A stretch of DNA of 64,000 nucleotides from Siphlonurus alternatus (taxonomy: Eukaryota > Arthropoda > Insecta > Ephemeroptera > Siphlonuridae): NCBI GenBank assembly GCA_949825025.1, contig OX463780.1:23700229-23764228 (forward strand). The letters are read 5' to 3'. This document shows, piece after piece, positions 35,865 through 49,600 of the stretch (position 1 is its first letter; each line of letters begins with the position of its first letter). The position numbers were made by a program, and so were the translations under genes. The notes beneath the pieces were generated by a model. That model ran no database searches. It was given only the letters and a program-made list of their open reading frames with translations, and was not told where the DNA came from.

Positions 35865-38800
35865 TCAGTTATGTGCGGTGGCTGAGATGGCCTGACCGCT
35901 GTCCGAGCCCTGTCTCGCCACGAGCGCGCGGAAGCCGTCGTGGTCCGCAGTATATGTAACCACGCGTAGAGAGCCATCTGGTTCCAGCAGGCTACACAGA
36001 GAGAGAGAGAGAGCATACTTTATCGTTAAGTTTTATAAGAGTATACCGACACTCGTTGTTCTACAGGATAATAATTACAATTTTTTTTATCTGATAATAA
36101 TTCAAGAAGAAAGATATCCAGATTTCTCACTAACCAGCTATTAGGTGCTGCTATATATGACTAAAAGAATCAATGACAGTGACCGTGGTTAGTGAAATAC
36201 CTGGTTATATTTTTGAATACTCTTTCGTGAATTGATCCTAATATTATGCACGAAAAATAATATTTTGGTATTCAACTAAGCCTAGTATCATCTACAGAGA
36301 ATTATTTTCAGTAGAAAAACTGTACTAATAAACAATGGACTTGTACCCTTTTAGCATGTATAATTTGCTTTCAACATAATTATAAATACTTGTAATTGCA
36401 GTTTGATTCTTGGTATATAGTTGATTAATAGTATCGTGTGTAGCTTACAAAATATAAATTAAATAATTAAATTGCTCCAAATTATTGCAAATAATTATAT
36501 TTTCTATATATATTATTCATGCATAGCATTACTTAAGTATGACTGAAATTGTGAGAAAAATATTTAATAAATATAATTATATGTTGTAATTGTTACGAGA
36601 AAAGAAAGGATCGCCATAAAAAATAATGTTTCAGTACTTCATCCTGTATCTAGGCAACTGTTTGAGCACTACCAAAATTAAAGTTTATTAATTAACAGTC
36701 TACTGATTTTAAATGCTAAACAAAATAGTTTGTCAATGGAAGTGAAATCATTGAGCTGCTGAAGAGATTTTTCTGCTGGTTTGTGAAGCAATAGAGAGAA
36801 AAGTCTGATGCAACAGGGAAATAATGTGGAAGGATGGTCACAGAGAAATTATTTACACATTTAACAATGGACGAATATATTACATTTTACAGTGAAGCTA
36901 TAGTACGTACGGCATTGTATTTACTTGGCAGTAAAATAATTCGAAGTAATATGCAAAGAAATGTGGAGAATTTAAAATTTACGAGTCAGTGAATGAAAAT
37001 GTAACGTGAAAGTTACTTGTAAACACGTAATACACTTAATGAATTCAATTAAGTGACGTCACACATGTGCTTCACAACAGTTAAATCCAGTACAAAACGT
37101 GCAATATGTAGTGCAGCATAGTTGGGCAGCTGCCATCAAACATGGTTCACATTTTTAGCATTGCCAGATGTTTCTCATTGTTATGCAATTTATTGATGAG
37201 CCAAAAATTTTTACGCAGTAATAATCGTAGTTATTTATGTCTTTTTTTTATTTGCTTCAATTCTCTATAGTTACTAAGTTACTATACAGTATAATATTCC
37301 AATGATAGCTCATCAAAATTAGAGCTGCAGTGAATTAATTCAGTCAATTTGATTGTTTAAAAAAATATATGTACATGAAACTACATGTCTCCACATCTCC
37401 ACTCTTAATTAATTATTTTTTATCAAAGCAACTAAAATTATTAAAGCAGGCTTTTAATTAAGCGAGTCTGATTTATTGGTACGAATATTAAATGATGTTT
37501 TTTTAATTGAATTATTTAAAAAAACAAATCTACAAGTTAAGTGAGTAATTTAAAATATATAAAATATGTCATGGAAAAGAAAAAAAATATCAGAAGTTTA
37601 AAAAAACAGCCCAAGATTCAAATAAAGTTAAGACGGACATTCAGGTTGTGCTTACCTGTAGTAGCCGCTAATGACGCCCTTGTCGCGCGTCTCGTGTCGC
37701 TCCTGGAAGTTGTAATTGTGCGGGTCGCGAACTTGGAAACCGAACTTGTAGTTGAGGCTCGCGTCAGTCTCGTCCTCAGCCTGGAGACACAGTGAACCGT
37801 CAGAATGATCACAGATTTTGCACCTGAGTGGTCGATTTCAGAGCAGCTCTAACCCATTTATGATAGCTTAATTATATATACAGTAAATCTGTTACTAGTA
37901 TATAGTGGAGTACGAATGGCGAATTCAAAAGAAAAAAAGATGAGGTAGCGTTTAGAGAATAATCTCGTGATAGGAAACACTGCGTGCCTCCCTGATGAGA
38001 TACCCTGAGAACGATTATTTGATCCAATTTTGATAATTTTACTGAAATTTACAAGTTAGAGTAGTTACAGACCCTTACATCAGCTAGCTGAATGATTATT
38101 GACGTACGTAAGTATATACGAATTATCGTTGACGTACGTACTGCATATCTATTCAGCGTCAAATAAAAGGCCCATCATGCATGCATGTAATCTAAGAAAA
38201 TAGGGGGGGGGGTATATACTTAGCTGACACATGCACCTTAAAATAAATTAGAATTATATACAGGTTATCATAAGCATATAAAAAATTGAATAATTAGAAA
38301 TCAGAAATGTGATCTAATTTTATAATTATATATATTATAATATATATATATATATAATTATAAAAACTATATATATATATATAGTATATATATATATATA
38401 TATATACTATATAACTATATATATAGTTTTTACTGCTATGTTTACTCAAGTTTAAGTTCATAACCAGTTTTTTTTAATCGTTTAGTTCTTGAAATATGTA
38501 AAAGTTCTCTAATTGATTCAAAGTTATGACTCGATCTCGGGGAAGCGATGATGGAGAAAGTCAATTGCGAGAGTGAGAGTGAAACGTAATTCGCACTCCG
38601 CGTGGTCGGTCAGTGAAAGTAACGAGGATCGCCACTCGTGGCGCTGGCTGCTGGAGCCTGAGCTGCCAATTGGAGCGTGACTTTCTCCATAAAGGTCAAA
38701 GTCACGGCTTCATAAGGCTAACATTCAATGTTACGAACATTGTTATGTCATGTCGAACACGGAGTTAACAATACTTGTAACCTGTCAATCAAAGTATAAT

Positions 38801-39741
38801 TTTGATGCATGGCTATTGTAGCAGCAGCGTTAATAATTATCAAGTTATACCCACTGTGTTAAGACAATAAATAATTACCTTTTCTCAGAATTGGTATGGT
38901 TTATGTCATGGCAATGATGCCAGTGATGAATTAATGAATGTATTATTATTTGAAAGTAAAAATAAAGTGATGAAAACTAAAATTGTAGCAATAATTAACC
39001 GTTTTATTCCTCCCAAGTTGTTTCTTATTGATGATGATTTGATATCATAACTCATAAGTCAAAAATAATATTATATGAATTAATTATGATTATGGTAGTG
39101 TTTTCTTTTAGTGTTTTCCTTTTAAAATTTGTATATTTTACCGGAGAAAGATCGTTTTAAATTTTGAAATTTAAGAGTTAATTTTAATACGTTATAATAT
39201 CAGTGGAGTATCGACCTCATTTTTTTTATTGCAGAAATGGATAGAGGGTGCAAAGTTATGCTACCCTGATTTTTTTTCAGATTTTTTAGAGCCCGGGAAC
39301 TATTTTTAAAAAATCATTGAAAGTTCTTTTTGTGACGTCACGAGACGCCGCTCCTTAAGAAAAAGATAAGACTTGCCGCCTCGTGACGTCACAAAAAGGA
39401 CTTTCAATAATTTTTTAAAAATACTTCCCGGGCTCTAAAAAATCTGAAAAAAATCAGGGTAGCATAACTTTTCACGCTCTATCCATTTCTGCAATAAAAA
39501 AAAATTGAGGTCGATACTTCGTTGTGATTAAAATAGCACTTTTTTATTTTGAATCTACGGAAGAAAGTACATGAAAGAGGCAGCATTCATGATAGCAGAA
39601 ATTACATATAGAGATTCATGAAAGAGTAAAATTGTGGTAAATGATTTTTTTAATTAGTCTCTTGTTTGAACATGGTTTAAAACCACACAGGGGTATGAAA
39701 AGGCATTTTTGCCTTACCCTCGCCATATATTATAAGTCGAA

Positions 39742-39822
<81 letters not shown>

Positions 39823-39917
39823 CATACCTGACTGATTGTGTCAAACACAGGTGCTGCCAGGACGCAGGTGACCAGCAGGAGAAGCAGGTAGCTGGAGACA
39901 AGTGGAGACATGGACAT
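35865..39917 (-). CDS. RR-type cuticle protein, three exons
   Basis: Chitin-binding cuticle protein of 113 aa. Exons 39917-39828, 37780-37656 and 35991-35865 join in phase. Exon 1 is a signal peptide, MSMSPLVSSYLLLLLVTCVL then AAPVFDTISQ. The RR domain is split between exons 2 and 3: LNYKFGFQVRDPHNYNFQER and HETRDKG, then SGYYSLLEPDGSLRVVTYTA and DHDGFRALV. There is no Ala/Pro tail and the gene is clearly diverged from the RR-2 array. A second in-frame ATG lies two codons in (39911). Intron 1 starts one base from a long AAAT microsatellite and holds two foldback elements. Confidence 0.9.
36117..36240. mobile_element. Foldback element related to the GGCGATTCACG family, diverged copy 2
   Basis: Arms TTCTCACTAACCA and GTGGTTAGTGAAA pair, and the right end ACTCTTTCGTGAATTGATCC matches the right end of the copy at 35263-35397. 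It lies in intron 2 of the cuticle gene. Confidence 0.55.
38324..38430. repeat. AT-only palindromic tract
   Basis: Alternating TA runs arranged symmetrically around AAAACTATATA...TATATAGTTTT; able to form a cruciform. Confidence 0.8.
38549..38693. repeat. Inverted-repeat-bounded GC-rich segment
   Basis: ATGGAGAAAGTCA at the left and TGACTTTCTCCAT at the right are exact 13-base complements bounding about 145 bases, locally GC-rich. It is a possible small transposon or intronic control element. Confidence 0.5.
39204..39521. mobile_element. CRE-bearing foldback element (TGGAGTATCGACCTCA family), copy 1
   Basis: A 318-base palindromic element in intron 1 of the cuticle gene. Ends are TGGAGTATCGACCTCA and a diverged complement. 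The arms contain ATTGCAGAAATGGATAGAG and AGAGCCCGGGAA. Each inner arm has GTGACGTCAC, so there are two TGACGTCA sites around a short centre. Confidence 0.85.
39745..39822. repeat. (AAAT)n microsatellite beside a splice donor
   Basis: About 19 units. On the transcribed (minus) strand the intron reads GTATG and then TTATTTATTTA..., so the repeat starts at about intron position 6. Confidence 0.95.
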
Positions 39918-39997
39918 TGTGTCTTCAGTAGAGATGATGCGAGAGTATGAAGCTGCTCCGGGATGCTGGGCGCCTTTGGAGAGGGCGCGGTCGCACA

Positions 39998-40005
39998 TTT
40001 ATATA
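39998..40005 (-). promoter_or_regulatory. TATA box of the 113-aa cuticle gene
   Basis: TATATAAA on the minus strand, 80 bases upstream of the start codon. Confidence 0.75.
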
Positions 40006-40009
40006 CTCT

Positions 40010-43000
40010 CTCTGAGGAACCTCTTTCTCCCGCCACTCGATCATCTAGCTCCTCACAGACCACGAAGATCACGTGACTTCCGGAGAGATCGCACTTCAAG
40101 TAATTCGTTTCCGTAATTCGAGCACCGCGTAACTACATCTTCATTAACGTATCATCATCATTCGTTTTGCTATTTGTGGTGAGAAGTTTCGTAATACATG
40201 CCAGTCTAAAAGCGGACATTTACGCTACAGAATTCAGTTTATGACTTGTATGAAATGTGGACACATCGAGATATCCAGAACATTACCCCTTCTCCAATGT
40301 TTAATGGACAAGGTGTCATGAACAGTGAATTTATTGAGATCCTTTAACTCCTTGGAGATGGTTGACTGTCTCCCTGAACACTGCGAATCTGCAAATCTTT
40401 TATTTATTGAAAATACAGAATTATAGTGCCAGACTATTAAAACAATTAATATTAATAAAGTATTTATAAATTTAGTGTCTGAAATTTAATTTACCTTTCT
40501 TTAATTATAAAAATCAGTTCCGATTGAGAAAAGAAATAGCATTTTACACGACATCGGACGACTTACTGATGATTACTTAGCAAAATTTGATGTACACTGG
40601 ACAAAAAATTAATAACCATCAATGTAAGAAGCAAAAAGATAATGGTTTGATTTCTTGAATACTTGCAAATTAGATTTCTATTTTCCCTTGTGATTCAGCA
40701 CATTGAGTTTGTTAGAGGGGGTGGGGGCAAAATAGGTAAAAAATCTCATGCAACTTTCGTGAAGATGAAAATGCACGTAATTACACAGGAATATTGCATT
40801 GCACTAAGTAATACATTTACATTGCTACAGCCATGCAGTCCACAAAGTTATATATCTTGTTTATACATAAATTTTCATAATGATTAAAAGTTTTTTGTTC
40901 TAAGACTTGCTTTATTTTTATAAATCACCTGATCTTTCTCTATTATAATAAAAATATTACTAAATTTCAACAATACTAATTTTCAAATTATTTATAGTTA
41001 AGCCGGTATTAAAGTTTTTATAAATGCAAAACGGTAAATAATGCCAACCTTATACATATTATAGAGAAGTGTTTTACATTTGACACACGTCAATTTCTAA
41101 ACCTCCTATTATGTTAACGACGTTCATTTTTATTGATTCAAAATTGATTATTAATATTTAACGTCTCCATTATTCAGCAGCCCGCGAGCAAGATAAACTA
41201 TAGAATTACAGGTGTGTTGGCACCTCGTTTGTCCTAATGAAGACATCGTGGGACTCTCTCTATTATAGCCCGCCACGACCTACGCTTAGCAGCGATCGTT
41301 ACTTTTTATACTGGTAGCAATAAATCTAACTGCAGGCAAGAGGGCCGCCTTGATAAATACCGTTTATCATTTAATTTTTGCACCTGATGTATAAATAATA
41401 TAATTTTATAAATATAAATTCAATAACTTGTTTTTTAAATTATAATTTTCCAAATGTAAGCAAAATTTATGTTAAATTTTATATTATGTTTCATTTCAGA
41501 TCATTTGCATATTTTGCTTTCACTAATATTATCATCGAATATTAGTATAAAATTAAATGTAAAATTATAATTTTTCGTAGAGTGTTGTAAACCTCAATAA
41601 TTATATAACATTGTCAAATCTGCAATATCAAGGCAAAATGTTATTTAAATATATTTAAATATGAACTTCAATCTCAAATGTTAATGTTTAAATAATTAAG
41701 TGTGACAATAATTTACGCTTTCTGCCAATCACAAAGTAGTGCATGACAAATTCGTCAATGTTATTTACAATCAAATCTGGTACTTCATGTAACACTACCT
41801 AAATGTATCCCAAGGCAAGTTACTTTTGCCCTTGCAAAAATTTTGGTCATTTCGCGGTCCCCAGTATAGGCAAGAAATAATTGCGGCTTACATGCATGTC
41901 AAAATATCGGAGCTTAATTTAATAACAATCCCACACTCATGCACTTGTTTTATAATATATAAAAATGTTCTGCTAGTCTAGTCCTAGCCAAACACGAACA
42001 CAGGAAATTTAAAATTTGATAATTAATATTTAAATTACTTTCAATCGTTTCCAGTATAAAATTATAATAATTTACGATTGGAGTTTATTTAATAAATTTC
42101 TTGTCTAACTGTCTTAGTATAAATGTTCTTGTTACTTTTTATTTTATATGAAGTCTCTTCGTGAATATTTATACACAAATGAATCATGAATCAAGAATAA
42201 AATTAGATTAAATGATCTATAAAATTAGATACGTACAACGAACAGAAATAACTTTCATAAAGTTCATCCGATTCTTGATTCTCATTTGATTGTATGACGT
42301 AAACTCTAATATTAATATATAATTAAAAGAGTAAAATACTAAAATTAAAATAACATGTCTGATTTAAGTTTAAAAATTAAACTTTTAAAATTTGCAAGAA
42401 AATCGAGTAAATGTACTAATTATGGTTTTATGTTACATTTTTTTTAAAAATATCATTATATTCAATTCTATTTATTTTGTAAACTATCGTTTTGATTTGA
42501 TGATTAACAAAAATTATCGACTTCATTCAAAACATTTCAAAGTTAAATACCAATTTATGTAATATAATACAGTATAAGATTTATGTAATTTTGTTAGACA
42601 ATTTAATATGTTTACTTTAAATGTACAAGAATGGTATAGACCACACACAAGTGCATCCATTTTATAATATAAATTATATAGTTAGTATGCAAAATGCAGT
42701 ATTGTTATTTGATATAATAATATAAACAATTAAGATGCATGGCATGCAAACAAGTTTAGAGTGAGCATTTATCTTGTACCTCACTGTTTTGTACAATCTG
42801 TACATCATACAAGTTAGAGTTCGTGTTCATGCTAAATTAAAATTCCCTCCTTTTATAAAATATAACAAAATTTATGTGAAAATAAAAAGGTTAAGGTCCT
42901 ATCTTGTATGCATCAAGTGGCAGGCGTATTTGTATTATATATGATCATAATGCGGGTCGCGGAAGGCTATAAAAATCAACAACAACAAGGAATATGAAGT

Positions 43001-46000
43001 ACATCAGGGCGTGCTGTATTTACTTTTGAGAACAATGTCAAAATGAATTCAGGTGATCATGAAATCTTACAAGGGGTCAGGGTTAAGTCAGAACGCGAGA
43101 TACTATCCTCCCAGAGTTTGGAATTTCAGTTTAAGCTTTCTAGCAAATTACGAAGAAGTCTGCATGTTCACTTGTTACATTTATTTTGTAGCTTTAGGCG
43201 TTTTTTGATGTTAATAAATCATATTGATAGTCAGAATTACTTTCTATGAAAGTAATAAAAAAGTTCTTTCAAAAAGCTTTCTCCTTATATTATATTCTTA
43301 TATAATATAAAATATATAATTATTAAGATGGTTTTTTGTATCCTAAAATATTGTACTGTAGGCATAAAATTCTATGAACTATCATAAATTTTATGAACCA
43401 CCTGTTTTATATTGTTTAATTAAAACAATATATAAACTATATTTGTACTGAATAGCGAAAGCTATATAAATAAAGATCATTTCATTTCATTTCATTTCAT
43501 TTCATTTCATTTCATTTCATTTCATTTCATTTCATTTCATTTCATTTCATTTCATTTCATTTCATTTCATTTCATTTCATTTCATTTCATTTCATTTCAT
43601 TTCATTTCATTTCATTTCATTTCATTTCATTTCATTTCATTTCATTTCATTTCATTTCATTTCATTTCATTTCAATACAGAATTTTATAGTAAAAATAGT
43701 ACATGCAGGAATAGTTTACTGTTTACTAGTGGGGTTGTTGTTGTTGTATTTACAATTACTAACTTGTATGTAAATTGTAGCGTAAACAATAAAAAATGTG
43801 TATAGATCTCTTTCATAATTTGTTGTGTAAAACATTTTCAAATCGTTTGCTATATTATCACGTTAATGACATTTTGCTTATTTTAATTGCAAGCCTTGTT
43901 TATATTACTCTTTAAAATTTGATTATTTCCTTTCACAGAAAAAATTGTAAAATACACCAGATCCTGTATAATATTAAAGGAAAAGTCCTGAAATTCAATA
44001 TTTTTTTTGATGAAAATTATTACTCAATTATTTTTTCAACCCATTTTCATAAACCTCGAGCAATGTTTAGAATTTTTTTAAAAAAATAATAAATTTAGTA
44101 AAAACAATAACACATTGTCAACAGATTGCATGCATGTGCATGCAGTTTCATACACTATAATAAAATGTAAAATAATGCCGTAGGTAGGAAGGTATCTTGT
44201 TCAAATCACGCAACTCGGTCTTTTATTTTACTACTCCTCGGATATTACAAAGGACGTAAAATAATCTCAATTTTAAACCAAGATTTATGTTTTGCTTATG
44301 TCGGACAATGAGAAACCTACACGACAGGAGCTTTGTTTGTTGGTATTAAATTAGACAATTAATTTAAATAAATCCTACACAAGGATGACTTCTTGGTTAA
44401 AACTTAATTAAACTTAACGTTATTGAGAAATTCTGTATAACATTTCTTTATGTGATACCTAGGCCACAAGTACAATTAATTTAATTAAGGTAAAGATTTA
44501 GAAGTTAGTATTATTAGCACCATACTGTGAGAAAATCATTGTATTTTTATTTTGAAATATCAACAATGTCATTATTAAATAACATAAATATTTTATGACT
44601 CTTGCAAAATTAAAATGAGTGTACAGAAATGTTGAATAATTTAAATTGATAAAAATCTTAATTTTCATTTCAAGTATTTCAAATAATTAGGCTATAATTC
44701 ATACATATTTTTATATAACAAGGTTTCGTAATAGTTGCTGTAATTGACACGATATGACAAACATGCAATTCCAATTGAGCGTCTCAGACATCCTATAGTT
44801 TTTTTTTTTACTATTATTATTATATATAACATTTAACTGTCATCTGAGAATGCGAGTGGGAAAGTAAGGTGTATATGAAATATTAATAATAAAGGCCAGC
44901 AGACGTTGAAAAGTGGCTGCTGTGGACATTTTTGATACTGATGCGAACTTAGCCAGTAAAGTGACACGATCAAGTTCAGCTGCATGCACGGTTGAGGCAC
45001 ACTTACAGAAATTATAATCATCAAATAACATAAAAAACACACTGCATGCATCTTATATTAGATATTAGACTTTAAACTCAACTTAGAAAAATTAAGAAAT
45101 ATAGACAATATCTTTTTCTCCAAAAGAAGGTTGTTTTTTAGTACCAGAGTTTAAATTTATAACATGACATATTCACGTATTTACAAGCAAATCTGTAGCT
45201 TTAATTACAAAAACAAATTTATGTTTTTTCTTTTTTTTTCTCTCATGATTTTTATGTCAATGCATCAACATGACAAGCTGAGATACAAAGTAAAAAGCTA
45301 AATAAAAATTGGTTAGTCCTGTTGGTTGACATTTCAGCAGAATTTGTTACCAGTGTTATGACTAACTCACTTCACGTCACCATGTAATCACTCCTTTATT
45401 TGACAAGGCGCATTAAAGTGATTATGACTGCACGCTACTTTATTTATTCATTAAATATACCTGCTCGGTTTGCAACATCTTCGTTCGTACTCCTCCCTCT
45501 CTTCAGCACGACAGTGATTTTCATATCATGTTAAGTAAAATATCTGCATAATAATATATACTATAATAATAATAATAATAATACAACATTTTCCACAAAC
45601 CTCCTTAAGCTATAAAATTACTCGTTCGTATATTTGAGGTGGAAATATTTAAGCAAATAGCACATTGTTATTTGTGAAGGTTTTTGTGGTACTTCATGTT
45701 GTTCATTTTATGCTTGTGAAAAAAAATACTCACTGACTAATATATAATCGCTTTCTTCTATAATTTTTTATAATTATTGTTATGAATGTATGTTACCCTA
45801 TTTTTTGTTGATGCATTATATCTTAGTATATATGTAAGTATTATAGTAAAAATTAAACACCATGGCACTATAAGGATGAGCTTCGACTCTTATTTTATCA
45901 AAGCTTATAAGGATCGATGAGACTATATTATACAAAAATTAATTATATCTAATTAACTATTTAGTGAGTTGTATGAATCCCATGCAAGCTAATTATTTTT

Positions 46001-46480
46001 TGTTTTTAAAAATTGAAATAATATTGAAAAAAAATATAGGCCCAAAATTGTTCTTGAATGTGCTACAATCAATATTGTCCCATGTCATGTGTTCTATATA
46101 TCTTACATCCATAATCTAAATAATCATGTAAACATGAAAACTATAAATTAAATATAACTATACTGTACATGTATACGTACAACATAAAAAGTTATATACA
46201 ATATTTTAATTAATTAATTCATGGATCGAATTCATTACTCTATAATTATTTGCCAATAAACTCGCTAATTTAATTAATCAATAAAAAATTAATACATATA
46301 TAATAAACCTATACCAACTATTTCACTAAAACAAAAGTAAAACAAGTTTTTTTATTATAAATGAACATATTTATGCATGAAATCGGAAGTAAAATTTGTC
46401 ATTGTGGTTTAGTTACGATGAATCAATCGGGGAAGAAATTCACATTGCAACTGACACACGATAGCTTTGTTATGGTTGCA
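40010..46480. other. Large intergenic region
   Basis: No gene is supported. A TATA-like GGCTATAAAAATC at 42970 precedes a 68-codon frame without recognisable motifs. A long TTTCA microsatellite follows at 43478. A more GC-rich patch lies at 41165-41350. The rest is AT-rich. Confidence 0.6.
43478..43674. repeat. (TTCAT)n pentanucleotide array
   Basis: About 39 uninterrupted TTCAT units. The flank ...AGCTATATAAATAAAGATCA looks like the 3' end of a retroposed element, so the array probably grew from its tail. Confidence 0.95.
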
Positions 46481-46609
46481 ACTTGATGCACATGCAGATT
46501 TCCCGAGCGTTCACATTACCGCGGGGTCGCGTGCTTCGCGGTACTAGGACGGCCGCCCGTATGCGAGGGAGGAGTAGTGCTCCGCCCCGCGCGTCGCTCG
46601 CACCGCCAC

Positions 46610-46640
46610 TATAAGTGGAGGTGCGGGCTGTGGACCAACA
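46610..46640 (+). promoter_or_regulatory. Probable promoter of the 179-aa cuticle gene
   Basis: TATAAG at 46610-46615 with CCAACAGTC about 30 bases downstream, in a CpG-rich patch (46500-46740). The leader contains CAGTGAGCACC, shared with the leaders of the RR-2 array. Confidence 0.65.
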
Positions 46641-46680
46641 GTCCCGCACCAGTAGGCAGTGAGCACCGGCGTCTTCAGAA

Positions 46681-49600
46681 ATGATCCTCCTCCTCCGATG
46701 TGAACATGCACCTCACAATAAGGTACGGTGCTCATCTTCAGATAATTAAAGATCGATTTATATAGTGGTGTACATATTAATTAATTAATGCAATATTTAA
46801 TGAATTATTAATTTCAATGATTGAAAGAATTATGAAATATCAATAAATCTATTGTGCATGAATTTATTTTTTATATTCAAACCATTTTTAAATTTCTTAA
46901 GGGTAAGATAACGCCACCAATGTTAAAAAAAATCCCTCTAACAAAAATTCTGAAAAAAATTTAAAATGTTCTCCTCTACACCCCCCCCCCCTATCAGTAG
47001 CTAAAATATCAGGTATACAAATACGATCTAGTTTTTGAGTTATGAATTTTTAAAGTTGACTAATTTAACATGGGAGTTCCATTTCTCCATGTTAAAGTAT
47101 AGTCAACTTTAAAAATTCATAACTCAAAAACTAGATCGTATTTGTATACCTGATATTTTAGCTATTGATAGGGGGTGTAGAGGAGAACATTTTAAATTTT
47201 TTTCAGAATTTTTGTGTGAGGGATTTTTTTTAACATTGGTGGCGTTACCTTACCCTCAAACATGGTATTACTAGTTAGGAACCACCTATCCTGATGCAGT
47301 TAAGAGGTACAATCGTTATCCCTGTAAATTTTCATTTTTTTTAAAATCTTTATTTAACAAAGATATTAATTAAATTTAATTTAAGAATCATCATTGAATA
47401 TATTAATTGTTCAAACAATATCCATGTTCTTGCATCTCTTATAATGGTGGAAATTTTCAGGTACATACATGTAGTGTACGCGCCCGTGTACCCTTTGTCT
47501 AAAAAGATAGCATATACACATGCAGGAATTAATTGACACCTGGAGAGTGGAAATGATCAACATACACCTGTATGATGAAATATAGTCATCAGCTTCATAT
47601 AAAATTGCATTATTGTAAACAACGGCACAGAATACATTATTTTTCAATTCCTGGACAGCATTTTGTCGTGTATTTCTTTGCCCCTTCCTCGCAGCCACCC
47701 GCACGTCTTTAAGTATTTTATTAAATATTAAATTTAAGTGCTTTGCAATTTCCTATAGTCTTTGACTTCTTGGGAACAGAGAACAAGAAAGAAATGACGA
47801 TGCAATACGAAGTGTTTAAAATACAATTATTATTATACCTGATGCACTTTGTTATATAGAGGATGCCACGGAGATAATTTCATTTTAATCACTTTATGGA
47901 GGAAATAATGTTATTACTACAAGTACGTAATAGTCATATTATATTATACTTACACTCTTTGTCGACATGGTCAAGAATCCTTTTCACTATTGTATTGCTT
48001 ATATTAAATGTGCTGCATATCAATTTAACATATAGGTTCTCATAAATGAATGTATGTTACATATTAAAATTATGTATAATTGTGCATAACTGCATATAGA
48101 CACAAGTTGAAACAACTATCACATAAAAAAACAAAAACAAACAAGCATATATTATATATATTTCTTTAAGTATATAAACCTACCACAACCTCGAGGAATA
48201 AAGTATTATAGTAAGATTCGAAACTCGCTCCCTGACTAATTGATTTACAACAATAAAATTAGTCCTCGTCTGATTGAATATAATTATGTATTGCATTATT
48301 AATTGGTACATTCTGTTACTCATTATTAGCTTCTTTTGATGACAGTATAAAATATAAAATTATGATGGTAGGATGATGATAAGATATTCTTCAACGTGTG
48401 GATTGGAAATATATTTAAAAATAAAATATTATATTTCAGAATATTATAGGAAGCAAGAGCAAAAATATTGTGAGCCAAGACAAAAAAAATCTCGTTACAT
48501 AAATTCCCTCGGCAAAAATGTTCATGCGTAATACTCAATTTATTTTTAACGTATAATCGCAGAATCTTTTATTACTCAAGTTAACGAACTTCATATCAAG
48601 TAACAAAAATCACTTCTATATAAACAAAACGATTTTTAATGTATTTTAAATTATTATTCATTGTACATTCAGCCACAAGGGCTGAGGCTATTCAGGGAAT
48701 TCAATCCCTCTTTAGCCGTAGTATATACATAAATTTATTTTAAATTAGTATTGCCATTTATGTTATAATTATATTTATATAACATCTCCTATATGAAAAA
48801 GCAATTTGCATATTGAATAAATTACACCGATTTATCTTTAAATTGCCAGTTAGTACCATGCTAGAGTCACATTATTTTGACATTCCCCAACGAAAGAAGT
48901 GGACAGAGCAACTAATCGCATTAAAATTTTGTGTAAAACGCATTTTGCCACCACTATAGTATTTCTGTAAAGTTTTATATTTGAAATTCACAGAACACCA
49001 TCAGAAAACTTGTATATCCGGATACTTCTGGTGTTAAATTAAAGTTAATTCGACTGTATGCGATACGTCTGAATTCTTAGTTCGCTCCGATGACAGTGGC
49101 GGGTCACACGTGGGTTACAGAGAGTTATCGCCGCACTCCGAGTGATCTGACCCGTCACTCGTGTGAAGAAAAACAGGCGGCACCGCGAGGTCGCTAGACA
49201 CGCGGCAATTACGCGTTCTCCAGCAAGCAAGTGGGTGGACGTAACCTTGTTGAGAACCGTAGGAGGATCGTTTCGTGGTTCACAATTTCAAACCTTGAGG
49301 ATTCTAATTAATTAAAATTTGAAGATGGTAGTATTATAAAGGAAGAAAAACAATAACTTATCTTTTTGCAACATAGTAGTGAAGAGGGTATAATTATTTG
49401 AAACTTGTATATATTGAGAAATATTAGAATATGTTAAATCGTTTAATAAGTACTAATTTATTATAGTTTAATTGCATGTGCTCTGTGTAAGCTTTCGTCA
49501 GTAAATACTGTAAATATACATATTGTTCCCCGGCGATCAACATTTTTTTTTTTAAACATGTTTAAATTATTCAGATATAATCCATTATACTTGTCAATTA

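Noticed and set aside
43043..43249. 68-codon frame after a TATA-like sequence at 42970
   Set aside because: No signal peptide, splice partner or recognisable motif; probably a chance frame or retroelement remnant.
44833..45051. 72-codon minus-strand frame
   Set aside because: AT-rich chance frame with no motif and no transcription signals.
49045..49230. GC-richer patch with an ATTACGCGT word, considered as promoter or exon 1 of the 179-aa cuticle gene
   Set aside because: No TATA/initiator pair and no in-phase ATG exon with a good donor; the 46.6-kb promoter fits better, though a regulatory role here is not excluded.
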